From Myxococcales bacterium (GTDB taxonomy: Bacteria > Myxococcota > Myxococcia > Myxococcales > Myxococcaceae), in contig JAUXRI010000020.1 of assembly GCA_030681895.1 (NCBI GenBank), forward strand, positions 1-32,171: 32,171 nt of DNA, given 5' to 3'. Of the stretch, positions 21,792 through 31,034 are shown in pieces. Positions within the stretch are counted from its first letter, which is position 1, and each line of letters opens with the position of its first letter. The translations under genes were made by a program, and so were the position numbers. The notes under the pieces were generated by a model that was not told where the DNA came from, searched no databases, and was given only the letters and a program-made list of their open reading frames with translations.

Positions 21792-22874
21792 GTGACTCCG
21801 CCATTCACCTACCAGACCGAGAGTGGCGAACCCGCGCCGACGCAATTGTTCGAAGTGGACGACAGCCTGGGGGCCGATCAGGCGCTCGCGCGGGTGCGGC
21901 GGGGCGAGGCGCTCTGGTACCGCGGCACCTTCCTCAACGCGAAGCAGCTCATCTCGGCGATGTCTCGACGGCTCGTGAAGCCCGCCGTGACGACGTCGGC
22001 GCTCGATGCGTTTCGGCAGGAGCGCCGGGCGCGTCAGCTCGAGCACGAGACGCTGTCGAAGATCCTCGTCGGGCTCGACCGCAACTACGCCCTGCAGCTC
22101 GCCAAAGGGCCCGACGTGCGCTCGGCGTGTGAGCACGTGTGGGGCGCGGCGAAGACCGACCTCACGCTCACGCCGCTCAAGACGCTGCTGGGCATGATGG
22201 GCGCCGAGGAGTGGCGAAAGAAGGGCCTCTCTGTCCCCGGGCTCAAGGGCACGCTCGCGCCCGCCTTCGGTGTCTACACGCCGACGCGCGCCGAGTACGT
22301 CGAGCTGCTCACGCGCGTTCGAGACGTCGAAGGGAAGACGGTGTTCGACATCGGCACTGGCACGGGCGTGCTCGGCTTTCTGCTGCTCCAGCGCGGCGCG
22401 GCGAAGGTCGTCGCCACCGACGTCGAGCCCCGTGCGGTCGAGTGCGCGAAAGAGAACGCCGGCCGGCTGCGCCTCGGAGCCCGCTTCTCAGTCGTGGAGC
22501 GCCCGCTGTTTCCCGACGGCAAGGCCGACCTCGTCGTCTGCAACCCGCCGTGGATTCCCGAGGCGCCCAAGAACCGGTTTGATCGCGCCGTCTTCGACCC
22601 CGAGAACGCGTTCCTGCTCGCCTTCCTCGAGGGGCTCGCCGAGCGGCTGACGCCAGGCGGACGCGGGTTGTTGATCATCTCCGATCTCGCCGAGCTGCTC
22701 GGGCTGCGGGAGAAGGGGTGGCTCGAGGCGCGCATCGCCGCTGCCGGGCTCGTCATCTCGAATCGTTTCACCGCGACGCCGAAGCACGGCAAGGCGAAGG
22801 ACAAGGCTGACCCGCTGCACGCCGCGCGCTCGAAGGAGCTCACCACGCTCTACGAGCTCACCTCAGGCCGCTGA
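21792..22874 (+). CDS. SAM-dependent methyltransferase, small-domain (HemK/RsmC-like) type
   Basis: A 360-residue cytosolic enzyme. The first 150 residues are a separate helical domain ([32 protein letters not shown]). The Rossmann methyltransferase follows: motif [17 protein letters not shown], motif [18 protein letters not shown], and the catalytic NPPW in [12 protein letters not shown], which marks amino-group methyltransferases acting on Gln, adenine or guanine. The substrate cannot be told; RNA, DNA and protein-Gln targets all use NPPW/Y. GTG 21792 is used. The gene is convergent with the transhydrogenase gene and their coding regions overlap by 12 bp (22863-22874). Confidence 0.88.
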   Translation: MTPPFTYQTESGEPAPTQLFEVDDSLGADQALARVRRGEALWYRGTFLNAKQLISAMSRRLVKPAVTTSALDAFRQERRARQLEHETLSKILVGLDRNYALQLAKGPDVRSACEHVWGAAKTDLTLTPLKTLLGMMGAEEWRKKGLSVPGLKGTLAPAFGVYTPTRAEYVELLTRVRDVEGKTVFDIGTGTGVLGFLLLQRGAAKVVATDVEPRAVECAKENAGRLRLGARFSVVERPLFPDGKADLVVCNPPWIPEAPKNRFDRAVFDPENAFLLAFLEGLAERLTPGGRGLLIISDLAELLGLREKGWLEARIAAAGLVISNRFTATPKHGKAKDKADPLHAARSKELTTLYELTSGR

Positions 22875-24284
22875 CGCGCGCTCGGTCTCCCGTCGGGTGC
22901 GCTGGCGAACGATGTCGAGGGCCGCGACCCGGTAGGCCTCGGCCATCGTCGGGAAGTTGAAGATGTCGTCGACGAAGGTGTCGATGGGCAGCCTGGCGCT
23001 GAGCGCGAGCTGCCCGAGGTGCACCAGCTCCGCCGCGCCTTCCCCCACCACGTGCACGCCGAGCAGCAGCTTCCCGCTGGCGTCACAGACGAGCTTGAGC
23101 AGGCCGTTCGGTGCGCCGCTGATCTGCCCACGCGCGAGGCGATCGAACCGGGCCCGGCCCAACACGACCGTGCCGTGCTGCTCCCTCGCCTGGGCTTCGG
23201 TGAGCCCGACGCTGCTCATCTCGGGGATCGTGTAGACGCCGGCGGGGATCAGCTCGGGCCCGGGGCCGATCGGCAGCCCGAGCCAGTGTCTGATGGCGCG
23301 CCGGCCCTGCTCCATCGAGGTCGAGGCGAGCGACGGCGGGCCGATGACGTCTCCCACCGCGTAGATGTGCTCGACCGGCGTGCGCAGGTTCGCGTCGACC
23401 GCGATGAGCCCGCGCGCGTTCGTCGAGAGGCCCGCAGCCTCGAGCCGGAGCGCCTCGACGTTGGCGACGCGCCCGAGCGCACAGAGCAACTTCTCGGAGC
23501 GCACGACCTCTCCATCGTCGAGCCGCGTCTCGACGGCGTCGACTCCGTTCCACGACACTTCCAGTGTCTTCCGGCCTCCGACAAAGCGGCTGCCCGTCGC
23601 AGAGAACGCCGCCGAGAAGGCGCTGGTGAGCTCCTCATCGAGGAAGGCGACGGGCCTCGCCGCGCGATCGATCATCGTCACCGTCACGCCGAGCGCCGCG
23701 AAGATCGATGCGTACTCGCTCGCGATGACGCCGCTGCCCAGAACGGTGAGTGACCTCGGCAGCCAGGCCATCGAGAGGATCGAGTCGCTGTCGAGCAGGT
23801 GCTCGTGATCGATGGGCACGTCGGGAGGTGTTCGGGGACGTGAGCCGGTGGCGATGAGCACCACCTTGGCGTGGAGCACGCGTTTGCCGCCCGCGACCGA
23901 GACGACCTCGAGCTCGTGTGGAGAGAGGAAACGCGCCCGGCCGTGCCACACCTCGACGCCACAGATGCGCAGCTCGTCGGCGATGAAGGCGTGGTGGGCG
24001 TCGATCACCTCGGTCTTCCGCCGCATCAGGCTCTCGAGCTGCACGTCGGTGCCGAGCGAGACCTCGACGACGCCGCCGCTCTTCGCTCTGAAGGCCGACA
24101 CCGCGAGCGCCGTCTCGCGCAGCGTCTTCGACGGAATCGTCCCGCGCCGCACGCACTCGCCGCCGACGTGGGGCTCCTGCTCGATGAGCACCGTGCGCTG
24201 GCCGGCCGCGGTCGCCGTCGTCGCTGCCAGCTGGCCTGCGGGTCCACCTCCGATGATGGCCACGTCGACGTGCTCGGTCACCAT
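22863..24284 (-). CDS. sthA: Soluble pyridine-nucleotide transhydrogenase-like flavoprotein (SthA type)
   Basis: A 473-residue FAD/NAD(P) flavoprotein of the disulfide-reductase superfamily. FAD site: [20 protein letters not shown]. Redox-site region: [17 protein letters not shown], where the usual second Cys is Thr. That C-x4-T pattern is characteristic of SthA and rules out a lipoamide-dehydrogenase-type disulfide. The NAD(P) site is [20 protein letters not shown], the second FAD motif is [12 protein letters not shown], and a dimerisation domain ends with [16 protein letters not shown]. SthA balances NADPH and NADH pools. The start overlaps the stop of the HDOD gene by 7 bp, so it is the second gene of a two-gene operon. 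The C-terminus overlaps the convergent methyltransferase by 12 bp. Confidence 0.9.
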   Translation of the reverse strand: MVTEHVDVAIIGGGPAGQLAATTATAAGQRTVLIEQEPHVGGECVRRGTIPSKTLRETALAVSAFRAKSGGVVEVSLGTDVQLESLMRRKTEVIDAHHAFIADELRICGVEVWHGRARFLSPHELEVVSVAGGKRVLHAKVVLIATGSRPRTPPDVPIDHEHLLDSDSILSMAWLPRSLTVLGSGVIASEYASIFAALGVTVTMIDRAARPVAFLDEELTSAFSAAFSATGSRFVGGRKTLEVSWNGVDAVETRLDDGEVVRSEKLLCALGRVANVEALRLEAAGLSTNARGLIAVDANLRTPVEHIYAVGDVIGPPSLASTSMEQGRRAIRHWLGLPIGPGPELIPAGVYTIPEMSSVGLTEAQAREQHGTVVLGRARFDRLARGQISGAPNGLLKLVCDASGKLLLGVHVVGEGAAELVHLGQLALSARLPIDTFVDDIFNFPTMAEAYRVAALDIVRQRTRRETERASAA

Positions 24285-25123
24285 TGCGCGGCCTCCGCCC
24301 ACAGCTCGGGGCTCTTCTTCGCCAGGCCCTCGACGACGTCGGGGTACAGGTTGAGCGAACGCGTCGCCGGCAACGCCAACAGTCGCTCCTCGGGCCACGG
24401 CACGCCACCCGCGTGTTGGGCGAGCGCGTCAGCGAAGGCGACCGTCGCGGTGAGTGGATCGTCGGGGGCTGCGTCGTGGTGACCGACGATGGCGAGCGCC
24501 ACGGCCTCGGGCAGCTTCCACGCGCGCGCGACCGCACCTCCGAGGCTCGCGTGGAGCTGTTCGGCCCGCTCCAGCACGGCGTCACGGGGCAGCGGTACGC
24601 CACGCGCGACCCGGGAGAGCCCCTGAATGACGACCGGCCACCCGAGATCGTGCAGCAACCCCGCGAGGAACGCCGCCTCGACGTTCGCCCGCCGCTGACG
24701 GGCGATCTCCCGGGCACACAACGCGACGGCGAGGGAGTGACGGAAGACGGCCCGCACGTCCGCCTCGAACCCCGGCGCCTCGAACGCGCGCGTCTCACAG
24801 GCGATGACGACGGCGAGCTGGCGCAGGTGCGACGCCCCGAGCCGGGTGACGGCCTGTTGAATCGAGACGACGGGCGAGGCGCCGCAGAAGGCCGGCGAGT
24901 TCGCGATGCGCAACAGGTGGGCCGCCAGCGCCGCGTCGCGCTTGAGGGCGTCGACCACCTTCGCCGCGCTCCAGTCGGTCTTCGCCGTCTCGCTCAAGAT
25001 CGTCGCGGACGCCTCGGGCAGGACGGGCAGCTCGAGCTCGAGGCGCTCGGCCTTCGTGGTGAACTCGCGATCGACGTCGAGCGGAAGCTGGCTTGCGCCT
25101 CTGGTGAAGGTCGGTGGGTACAC
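24278..25123 (-). CDS. HDOD-domain signalling protein
   Basis: A 281-residue cytosolic protein. The HDOD core starts at about residue 33: LPVLPEASATIL, then DAALAAHLLRIANSPAF, SIQQAVTRLGASHLRQLAV, and the HD-related FLAGLLHDLGWPVV, ending with AIVGHHDAAPDDPL. HDOD proteins are common in myxobacteria and tie nucleotide signals or stress to protein-protein interaction; most lack phosphodiesterase activity. No receiver or GGDEF domain is attached. GTG 25123 is used. It is followed by sthA with a 7-bp overlap, so it shares a transcript with it, which is an unusual pairing of a signalling protein and a redox-balance enzyme. Divergent from the HD-type gene at 25292 over 168 bp. Confidence 0.92.
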   Translation of the reverse strand: MYPPTFTRGASQLPLDVDREFTTKAERLELELPVLPEASATILSETAKTDWSAAKVVDALKRDAALAAHLLRIANSPAFCGASPVVSIQQAVTRLGASHLRQLAVVIACETRAFEAPGFEADVRAVFRHSLAVALCAREIARQRRANVEAAFLAGLLHDLGWPVVIQGLSRVARGVPLPRDAVLERAEQLHASLGGAVARAWKLPEAVALAIVGHHDAAPDDPLTATVAFADALAQHAGGVPWPEERLLALPATRSLNLYPDVVEGLAKKSPELWAEAAQW

Positions 25124-25291
25124 GCTTCAACAGTAAGGAGAGTGCTCCGGGCTGCTCTCAATTCGCCCGCAGACTTCATCGAAAGAGGCGTCAGGTTCGT
25201 GACGCGTTCGTGCGGTTGCACCCTGTAGCGTTCGGACCGTTTAGTTCGTGAGGGGCCGCGCTCGTGCTTACATCGGCAGTCGCTCGACCTC

Positions 25292-26641
25292 ATGTCACCC
25301 GGAACCGCCCGCTCACCCGTTCATCGCATCATCGCGGCCCTCTACGGGGCCGTGCACGGCCTCGGGCTCGGCGTGCCTTCGCTCTTCGTCGAGAAGTGGG
25401 GCGTGGCGATTCACCAGGCGCTGTCGTCTCGGGCGCGAGAGTTTCACACCCACCAGCACGTGCTCGATCTCACCATCGACGCCGACCCCATCGAGACGGT
25501 CGCGGCGCTGTACCACGACATCGTCTACGTCCAGGTCGACCTCGGGGTGCCGCCTCACTACAACGAGATCCTCTCTCCGCTGATCAGCGGAGAGAAGGAC
25601 GGCTGGCGAATTCTCCCGCACGCAGCCGTCGACCCGACGGCGCGCCTCGTCCTGGACGTCTTCGGGCACTACGCAGGCCAGGTGCTCACGCCGTACAACG
25701 GGCTCAACGAGCTCGCGAGCGGCCTCGTCGCGGCGAAGGAGATGGAGGGCGTCTTCTCGACCGAGCAGCAGCTGGCCCTCGCCGCGTGCATCGAGGCGAC
25801 GATCCCGTTCAGGCCTCCCGAGAAGCTGGTGCTCGACGAGCGCCTGACGGCCCTGGGCGTTCCCACCACGGAACGAACGGTGATGCTCCGCAGGGCAACC
25901 CGCCTGGCGAACAACGACGTCGGCAACTTCGCCGAGAAGGACGCGGCGCGGTTCCTCGACAACACGTGGAAGCTGTTGCCCGAGACGAACCCCACGCTGC
26001 ACACGCCCAACACGTACACGGTGACGGAGTACCGCGTGGCGCTGCAGAAGATGGAAGGGTTCCTCTCGTCCCTCTCGGCCGAGCGCGTCTTCCGCATGCA
26101 GGGTGGTGAGCCGTCGCCCGAAGAGCACCGCCGCCGCGTCGACGCCGCCGCCCGCAACATCGCGCTCGCCGTCCGCTACATGCGCAGCAAGCTCTACAGC
26201 ACCGCTGTGGTCGAGGCGCTGGCCGTGGAGTCTGGCGGCGACGCCCCGCTCGACCTCTTCATGGGCGGCATCGGCGATCTCAACGGCGAGCGCATGCGGC
26301 GCATCGAGCAGTTCCTGCCGCCCCTCCACACTCCGCCCGAGCCCATCGACATGGTGCTCCAGGAGCTGCTCGACGGTGGCCGCTCGAGCGCGTCTGGGTT
26401 CGATCTCTCGCCGTCACCCATGGCCAGCTTCCTTCACGTGACGCTCGGAGAGCGGGTGCTGATGGAAGGCGTCATGGCTGCTCGTGAGTGGTGGGCAGGC
26501 CGGTCGACGGCGCGCGTCTTCCTCGACGCGCAGCCCGTTCACACCACCGCCGCCATCGCCCGCGCCGGTTCGAACATCACCGACACCCGCCGCGAGCTGC
26601 TCGAAGGCATCGCCGCACGGCTGACCGCCCGCAAGGCGTAG
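25292..26641 (+). CDS. HD-superfamily-like protein with long unassigned C-terminal part
   Basis: A 449-residue cytosolic protein. The N-terminal part carries His/Asp spacing of HD-type phosphohydrolases: SSRAREFHTHQHVLDLTIDA, then VAALYHDIVYVQVDLGVP. This resembles predicted HD hydrolases of the COG4339 type that share the 'YH..H...HD' layout. A third block (STEQQLALAACIEATIPF, LANNDVGNFAEKD) may supply the remaining metal ligands. The last 200 residues (about 240-449) are mainly helical (RRVDAAARNIALAVRYMRSK, MASFLHVTLGERVLMEGVMA) and match nothing I know. A nucleotide or phosphate-ester substrate is plausible. ATG 25292 is used; there is no good Shine-Dalgarno. It faces the HDOD gene across a 168-bp gap. 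Confidence 0.72.
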   Translation: MSPGTARSPVHRIIAALYGAVHGLGLGVPSLFVEKWGVAIHQALSSRAREFHTHQHVLDLTIDADPIETVAALYHDIVYVQVDLGVPPHYNEILSPLISGEKDGWRILPHAAVDPTARLVLDVFGHYAGQVLTPYNGLNELASGLVAAKEMEGVFSTEQQLALAACIEATIPFRPPEKLVLDERLTALGVPTTERTVMLRRATRLANNDVGNFAEKDAARFLDNTWKLLPETNPTLHTPNTYTVTEYRVALQKMEGFLSSLSAERVFRMQGGEPSPEEHRRRVDAAARNIALAVRYMRSKLYSTAVVEALAVESGGDAPLDLFMGGIGDLNGERMRRIEQFLPPLHTPPEPIDMVLQELLDGGRSSASGFDLSPSPMASFLHVTLGERVLMEGVMAAREWWAGRSTARVFLDAQPVHTTAAIARAGSNITDTRRELLEGIAARLTARKA

Positions 26642-26689
26642 GCGACGCCAGCGCAGGCCAGGCGCCGCGCCCGATGATAGAGGCGGGCC

Positions 26690-27895
26690 ATGTCGATTCC
26701 CGTCCCTCCCGTTCCTGCGTTTCCTCCCGTGCCCTTCACCCTCACCAGCGTGAAGGGGCTCCGGGCCGCAGGCGTTCGCGCCGGCATCAAGCCCTCTGGC
26801 AACCCCGACGTCGCGCTGTTGGTGAGCGACGGGCCCATGACGTGCGCGGGCCTCTTCACGCAGAACCACTTCGCCGCTGCGCCAGTGCTCCTCTCACGCA
26901 GACACCTCGCTGCGACGGGAGGGCTCGTTCGCGCCGTCGTCGTCAACTCAGGCAACGCGAACGCGTGCACCGGTGTGCAGGGCGAACACGACGCGCTCGA
27001 GATGTGCCAGCGGGTCGCCGCGGCGGTCGGCTGCCCCGTCGAGCAGGTGCTGGTGTGCAGCACCGGCGTCATCGGCGTGAAGCTGCCCATGGAGAAGGTG
27101 CGCGCGGGCATCGACGCGGCCATTGCAGCGCTCTCGACCGACGTCGAGGCTGGCCGCCAGTTCCTCTCGGCCATCATGACGACTGACGCGTTCCCCAAGG
27201 AGGCCGGCGTGCGCGTCGGTGACGCGACGATGGCCGGCGTGTGCAAGGGCGCAGGCATGATTCAGCCCGACATGGCCACCATGCTGGCCTTCGTGGCGAC
27301 CGACGTCGACGTGGGCGCCGACACCCTGCGCGCGGTCATGGCGCGCATCGCCAACACCAGCTTCAACGCCGTGCACGTCGACACGCACACCTCGACGAAC
27401 GACACGTTCCTGCTCCTCACCACGCGCAAGGTGCCTGCGCCGGCCGACTGGGAGCAGCGGCTCGAGCCGGTCGCGCGTCGCCTGGCGTGGCTCATCGCGC
27501 GTGATGGTGAAGGCGCGACGAAGGTGACGACGGTTCGGGTGCTGGGTGCGTCGTCTGACGCCGTCGCGAAGCGCATCGCGCGCCACGTCGCTGCCTCGGC
27601 GCTCGTTCGCACCGCGCTGTTTGGCAACGATCCCAACTGGGGCCGCTTCGTCAGCCAGGTCGGCAACGTCGCCGAGGTGAAGGCGCCGCAGAAGCTGTTG
27701 TGCAGGCTCCAGGGCATCGAGGTCTTCCGCGCGGGAGAGCCGACGCCGTTCGATCGCGCCGCTGCGTCGAAGGCGATGGCGCGTGAGGACGTCTCGCTCG
27801 AGATCGTGCTCGACGAGGGCCAGGGGCACGCCGTGCTGATGACGAGCGACCTCGGCTACCGCTACGTGCAGGTCAACGCCGAGTACACGACCTGA
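26690..27895 (+). CDS. argJ: Bifunctional ornithine acetyltransferase / N-acetylglutamate synthase ArgJ
   Basis: A 401-residue enzyme of arginine biosynthesis that transfers acetyl from N-acetylornithine to glutamate. The precursor cleaves itself at the Ala-Thr in KGAGMIQPDMATMLAF (near residue 200), leaving Thr as nucleophile. Other family marks are GIKPSGNPDVALLVSD, VVVNSGNANACTGVQG, STGVIGVKLPMEK, FNAVHVDTHTSTNDT, ARDGEGATK and the C-terminal LFGNDPNWGRF. Length is normal. It stands alone here, with no other arg genes in the window. ATG 26690 is the natural start, 48 bp after the HD-type gene on the same strand, so the two may be co-transcribed. Convergent with the large lipoprotein gene (13 bp between stops). 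Confidence 0.97.
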   Translation: MSIPVPPVPAFPPVPFTLTSVKGLRAAGVRAGIKPSGNPDVALLVSDGPMTCAGLFTQNHFAAAPVLLSRRHLAATGGLVRAVVVNSGNANACTGVQGEHDALEMCQRVAAAVGCPVEQVLVCSTGVIGVKLPMEKVRAGIDAAIAALSTDVEAGRQFLSAIMTTDAFPKEAGVRVGDATMAGVCKGAGMIQPDMATMLAFVATDVDVGADTLRAVMARIANTSFNAVHVDTHTSTNDTFLLLTTRKVPAPADWEQRLEPVARRLAWLIARDGEGATKVTTVRVLGASSDAVAKRIARHVAASALVRTALFGNDPNWGRFVSQVGNVAEVKAPQKLLCRLQGIEVFRAGEPTPFDRAAASKAMAREDVSLEIVLDEGQGHAVLMTSDLGYRYVQVNAEYTT

Positions 27896-27908
27896 CCTGA
27901 ACGACCGG

Positions 27909-30900
27909 TTACATGCAGACGGACTGGTAGGTGACGGTGAGGGTGGTGCCCGCGCCCGGCGCCTGGGCGGGCTGGAAGACGATGGCGTTGGCGTTGGTGT
28001 CGTAGTTCCACGCGTTCGAGACCGACTGCCCGTTCACCTGAACGTCGATGGGCTGCTGCGTGTCTGGTGGGTTGCGCACGAAGAACGAGCTGCGTGGGCC
28101 CAGGGCGCTGCGGCCGAGGGCCTCGAGATCGCGGGCCCAATTCGAAGTGCAGATGTCGGACTTCACGCCGCCCGTCTTCGTCACCAGCGCCTCGTAGCGG
28201 CCCGGGTCGACGGCCTCGATGAAACACGCCGAGCCCGTCGGCGGGTTAGCGAAGGGGCCGATGGCGCTCACGCTCACCTGGTGGATCCGCCGCGGGCCCT
28301 TCACCAGGGGCAGGCGAGTCATGAAGTAGTCGAGCGGCTCCTGCGACTGGTCCGGCGCGTCGGTGACGAGGATGATCGCCAGGTTCGCGTCGTCACGCAG
28401 GAAGCCGCTGTTGGTGCCGGTGGTCAGCGGAGTCGTCAGCGCCTTGAGCGTCGTCGAGAGCGGCTTCTCGTTGCCCGAGCCATTGATGCCCACGTTGACG
28501 CGCTGGGCGAAGGCCTGCTGCACGTTGGGCATCGAGCGCGCCAGCACCGCGGGGCCGCCCGTCGTGACGAACCGGCCCTGACCGCTGCTCGAGAAGTCGT
28601 CGGTCGTCACCACCGCGATGCGGTAGTCGACGTTCGACGTCGTCGCATAGCTGATGAAGGCGTTGAAGTTCATCGCGAGCGCCGCCTGCTCCTCGGCCAT
28701 GGAGCACGAGTCGTCGATGGTGAAGAGGATGTCGACCTGGGGCTGCGCGGGCTGCACGAAGGTCTCGACCGTCGTCCCCGTCGTGTCACCGACGCCTCGC
28801 AGCGGCAGCGTCACGCCACGGCCGCTGGCCCCCGTCGACACCGTCAGCGTTCCGAGGAACGTGCCGAGCGCGGGCGGCTGGAACACCAGGCTGGCGGTCG
28901 TGCTCGCCGAGCCGTTGACGACGAGGCCGCCGAGAGGAATGACCGGCATCGACGAGATGCTGAAGCCCTGACCCGCGGCGGTGAACTGGGTCACCCGAAT
29001 CGGCGTTCCGCAGACGTTGAACAACTGCACGGGACGCGGCGCGGAGCGGCACCCCAGCTTGATGTTCCCGAAGTCGAGCTCCTCGGGGACGATCACGATG
29101 CACTGCGAGACCCGGGCGCTCAGCGGCACCGTCTTCGGCGTCGTCGCGCCTGCGGTCGAGAAGCGCAGGAAGCCGGTCTCCACCGTGCCGGTCGAGAGCC
29201 CCGTGCTGTCGAAGCGCACCTGAATGGGCATCGACTGCCCCGGGAACAGCGTGAGTGACGATTGCACCGTCGGCGCCAGCGAGAAGGCCGGGCTGCTGCC
29301 CGACGCGATCTCGAGCCCCGAGACCGCACAGGTGGCGGTGCCGTCGTTGATCAACGTCAGGGTCTGCTGCTCGAGGCTGTCGGGCGGCACGTCGCCGAAG
29401 CTGACCGCCGCGGGCGTGATCGCCAGGCTGCAGCGCTCGGCGACCGTTGCGTTCGCGGTGAGGCGAATCTCGTGCACGGGCTGCACGGCGTCGTTCGAGT
29501 ACACCGAGAGAATGGCTTCGCGCAGGCCCAGCGCCACCGGCTGGAGCTGCACCTCGAGATCGATCGTGTTTCGCCCCGCGACGGCTGGCACGCCGATGGG
29601 CGTGTACCGGGTGATGGCGACTTTGAACTCGTTGGCAGTGGTCGAGCCGAGCGGCGTCAGCGACATGAGCGGCGGGGCGCCGTCGCGGCCAAGCACCAGG
29701 TTGAAGGTCGTGTCACCGGCCGACAGCGGCGGGGTGCCCACGTTCTCGAGACGCAGCCGGCGAATGATGAGCGTCTGACCATTCTGCGGCAGCGGCGTGC
29801 CGCCCGGGCGATCGAGCAGCAGCGGCACCGTGCCGAAGGCGAGCGGTGATGGGGTCGGGCGAAGTCGTGGGCCACCGCCCGAACACCGCAGCGGTACGCG
29901 CACTGGAAGCACAGGGCTCGTCCCCACGTCGACTCGCAACGTTCCAACGAGCGCGTTGAGCGAGGTCGGCTTGCAGGACACCTGGACGGTGACGGTCGAG
30001 CGCGCCGCCAGCACCACGGAGGGCATGGGCGACGCGAAGTCGGTGCCCTCGGCCACCACCGTGAGCGGCAGGTCCGCGCCGCTGCGATTGCTGAACGTCA
30101 CCGCGCGGGTCGCCGTGTCGGCGAGGGGCACGCGCCCGAAGTTCACCTCGGCCGGCGCCCACGACAGCGACTGCATCGAGCCGCGACCGATCAGCTTCGT
30201 GATGCCCTCGGGGCATGACGCCCGTCGGCGCACGGTGAGCTGCGCCTGCGACTCGACCTCCGACGTCGGGGAGAACCGGACGCGCACCTCGAAGGGTGTG
30301 GCGGCCGGGACCTCGAGGTCTTGGCCCGGGGGATCGACGGTGAAGAACGCCGGGTTCGCGCCAGAGACCGGCGAGACCGTCGCCTGCGTGGCCGTCGTGC
30401 TCGAGTTCGCGAGCGAGACGGGAATGTAGACGGCCTGGCCGATGGGGGCCTCGCCGAAGTCGAGCAGCGGCGGCACGTAGCAGTCGCGTGCTTCGGCGAT
30501 CGCGTTGAGCTCGATCGTCGCCTGGGTCTCGCCCACCCTGCCGCCGGAGCTCTCGAGCTCGAACACGGCGACGTGCGGCACGGTCGCCAGCGTCACGTCC
30601 GCGGCCTGTTCGGGAGAGAACGTGACGGTGAAGGTGACCTCGTCAGCCGGCTCCAACACGATGCGCTCGGGGAGCTCGGCGGCGAACGCGGTGCTGCCCG
30701 ACGCGAGCTTCATCCGGGTCAAGGTGAGCTGCCCGTCACCGATGTTGCGGACGACGAACGTTCCACTCGACGTCTCGCCCATGGGCGCGGGGGGCACCGA
30801 CACCTGCGCTTCTCGCGTCAGCACTTCGCTGCCGGGCGCTCCCGAGACGATCACCAGCTCACCGTAGCGGCCCGTGAGGTTCTGCCCGCGATCACACCGG

Positions 30901-30953
30901 CAGCCCACGAACGCGAGCACGACCACGAGGGCCAGGGATGAACCAGGACGCAT
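27909..30953 (-). CDS. Large choice-of-anchor-D repeat lipoprotein with a VWA domain
   Basis: A 1014-residue surface or periplasmic lipoprotein. The signal ends in AFVGC (residues 1-18). At least five immunoglobulin-like ASH/choice-of-anchor-D repeats follow, each opening with an 'FG.v..g......l.N' phrase: LLDFGEAPIGQAVYIPVSLA, VNFGRVPLADTATRAVTFSN, LAFGTVPLL, VSFGDVPPDSLEQQTLTLIN, LDFGNIKLGCRSAPRPVQLF. From about residue 739 a VWA domain starts, with the metal-binding DxSxS in ILFTIDDSCSMAEEQ and IILVTDAPDQ as the later strand. The last 60 residues form one more strand domain (SFFVRNPPDTQQPIDVQVNG) with a final Cys near the C-terminus. It probably takes part in adhesion or envelope scaffolding. 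Divergent from the Cys-rich gene by 81 bp. Confidence 0.9.
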   Translation of the reverse strand: MRPGSSLALVVVLAFVGCRCDRGQNLTGRYGELVIVSGAPGSEVLTREAQVSVPPAPMGETSSGTFVVRNIGDGQLTLTRMKLASGSTAFAAELPERIVLEPADEVTFTVTFSPEQAADVTLATVPHVAVFELESSGGRVGETQATIELNAIAEARDCYVPPLLDFGEAPIGQAVYIPVSLANSSTTATQATVSPVSGANPAFFTVDPPGQDLEVPAATPFEVRVRFSPTSEVESQAQLTVRRRASCPEGITKLIGRGSMQSLSWAPAEVNFGRVPLADTATRAVTFSNRSGADLPLTVVAEGTDFASPMPSVVLAARSTVTVQVSCKPTSLNALVGTLRVDVGTSPVLPVRVPLRCSGGGPRLRPTPSPLAFGTVPLLLDRPGGTPLPQNGQTLIIRRLRLENVGTPPLSAGDTTFNLVLGRDGAPPLMSLTPLGSTTANEFKVAITRYTPIGVPAVAGRNTIDLEVQLQPVALGLREAILSVYSNDAVQPVHEIRLTANATVAERCSLAITPAAVSFGDVPPDSLEQQTLTLINDGTATCAVSGLEIASGSSPAFSLAPTVQSSLTLFPGQSMPIQVRFDSTGLSTGTVETGFLRFSTAGATTPKTVPLSARVSQCIVIVPEELDFGNIKLGCRSAPRPVQLFNVCGTPIRVTQFTAAGQGFSISSMPVIPLGGLVVNGSASTTASLVFQPPALGTFLGTLTVSTGASGRGVTLPLRGVGDTTGTTVETFVQPAQPQVDILFTIDDSCSMAEEQAALAMNFNAFISYATTSNVDYRIAVVTTDDFSSSGQGRFVTTGGPAVLARSMPNVQQAFAQRVNVGINGSGNEKPLSTTLKALTTPLTTGTNSGFLRDDANLAIILVTDAPDQSQEPLDYFMTRLPLVKGPRRIHQVSVSAIGPFANPPTGSACFIEAVDPGRYEALVTKTGGVKSDICTSNWARDLEALGRSALGPRSSFFVRNPPDTQQPIDVQVNGQSVSNAWNYDTNANAIVFQPAQAPGAGTTLTVTYQSVCM

Positions 30954-31034
30954 CGCGTGAGCTTAGCCCCAGCGCAGACCGCGGGACGAGGATCGCTGGC
31001 CCCTCTGGTGAAGGTGGGGTTGAGTGCGACCCCG

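Noticed and set aside
25216..25245. TTGCAC-N18-TTTAGT as a sigma-70 promoter for the HD-type gene
   Set aside because: Only three of six and four of six consensus matches; too weak in a 168-bp gap to call.
28281..29258. Plus-strand open frame of 325 codons
   Set aside because: Antisense to the VWA lipoprotein; composition of Arg, His and Val only, no motif.
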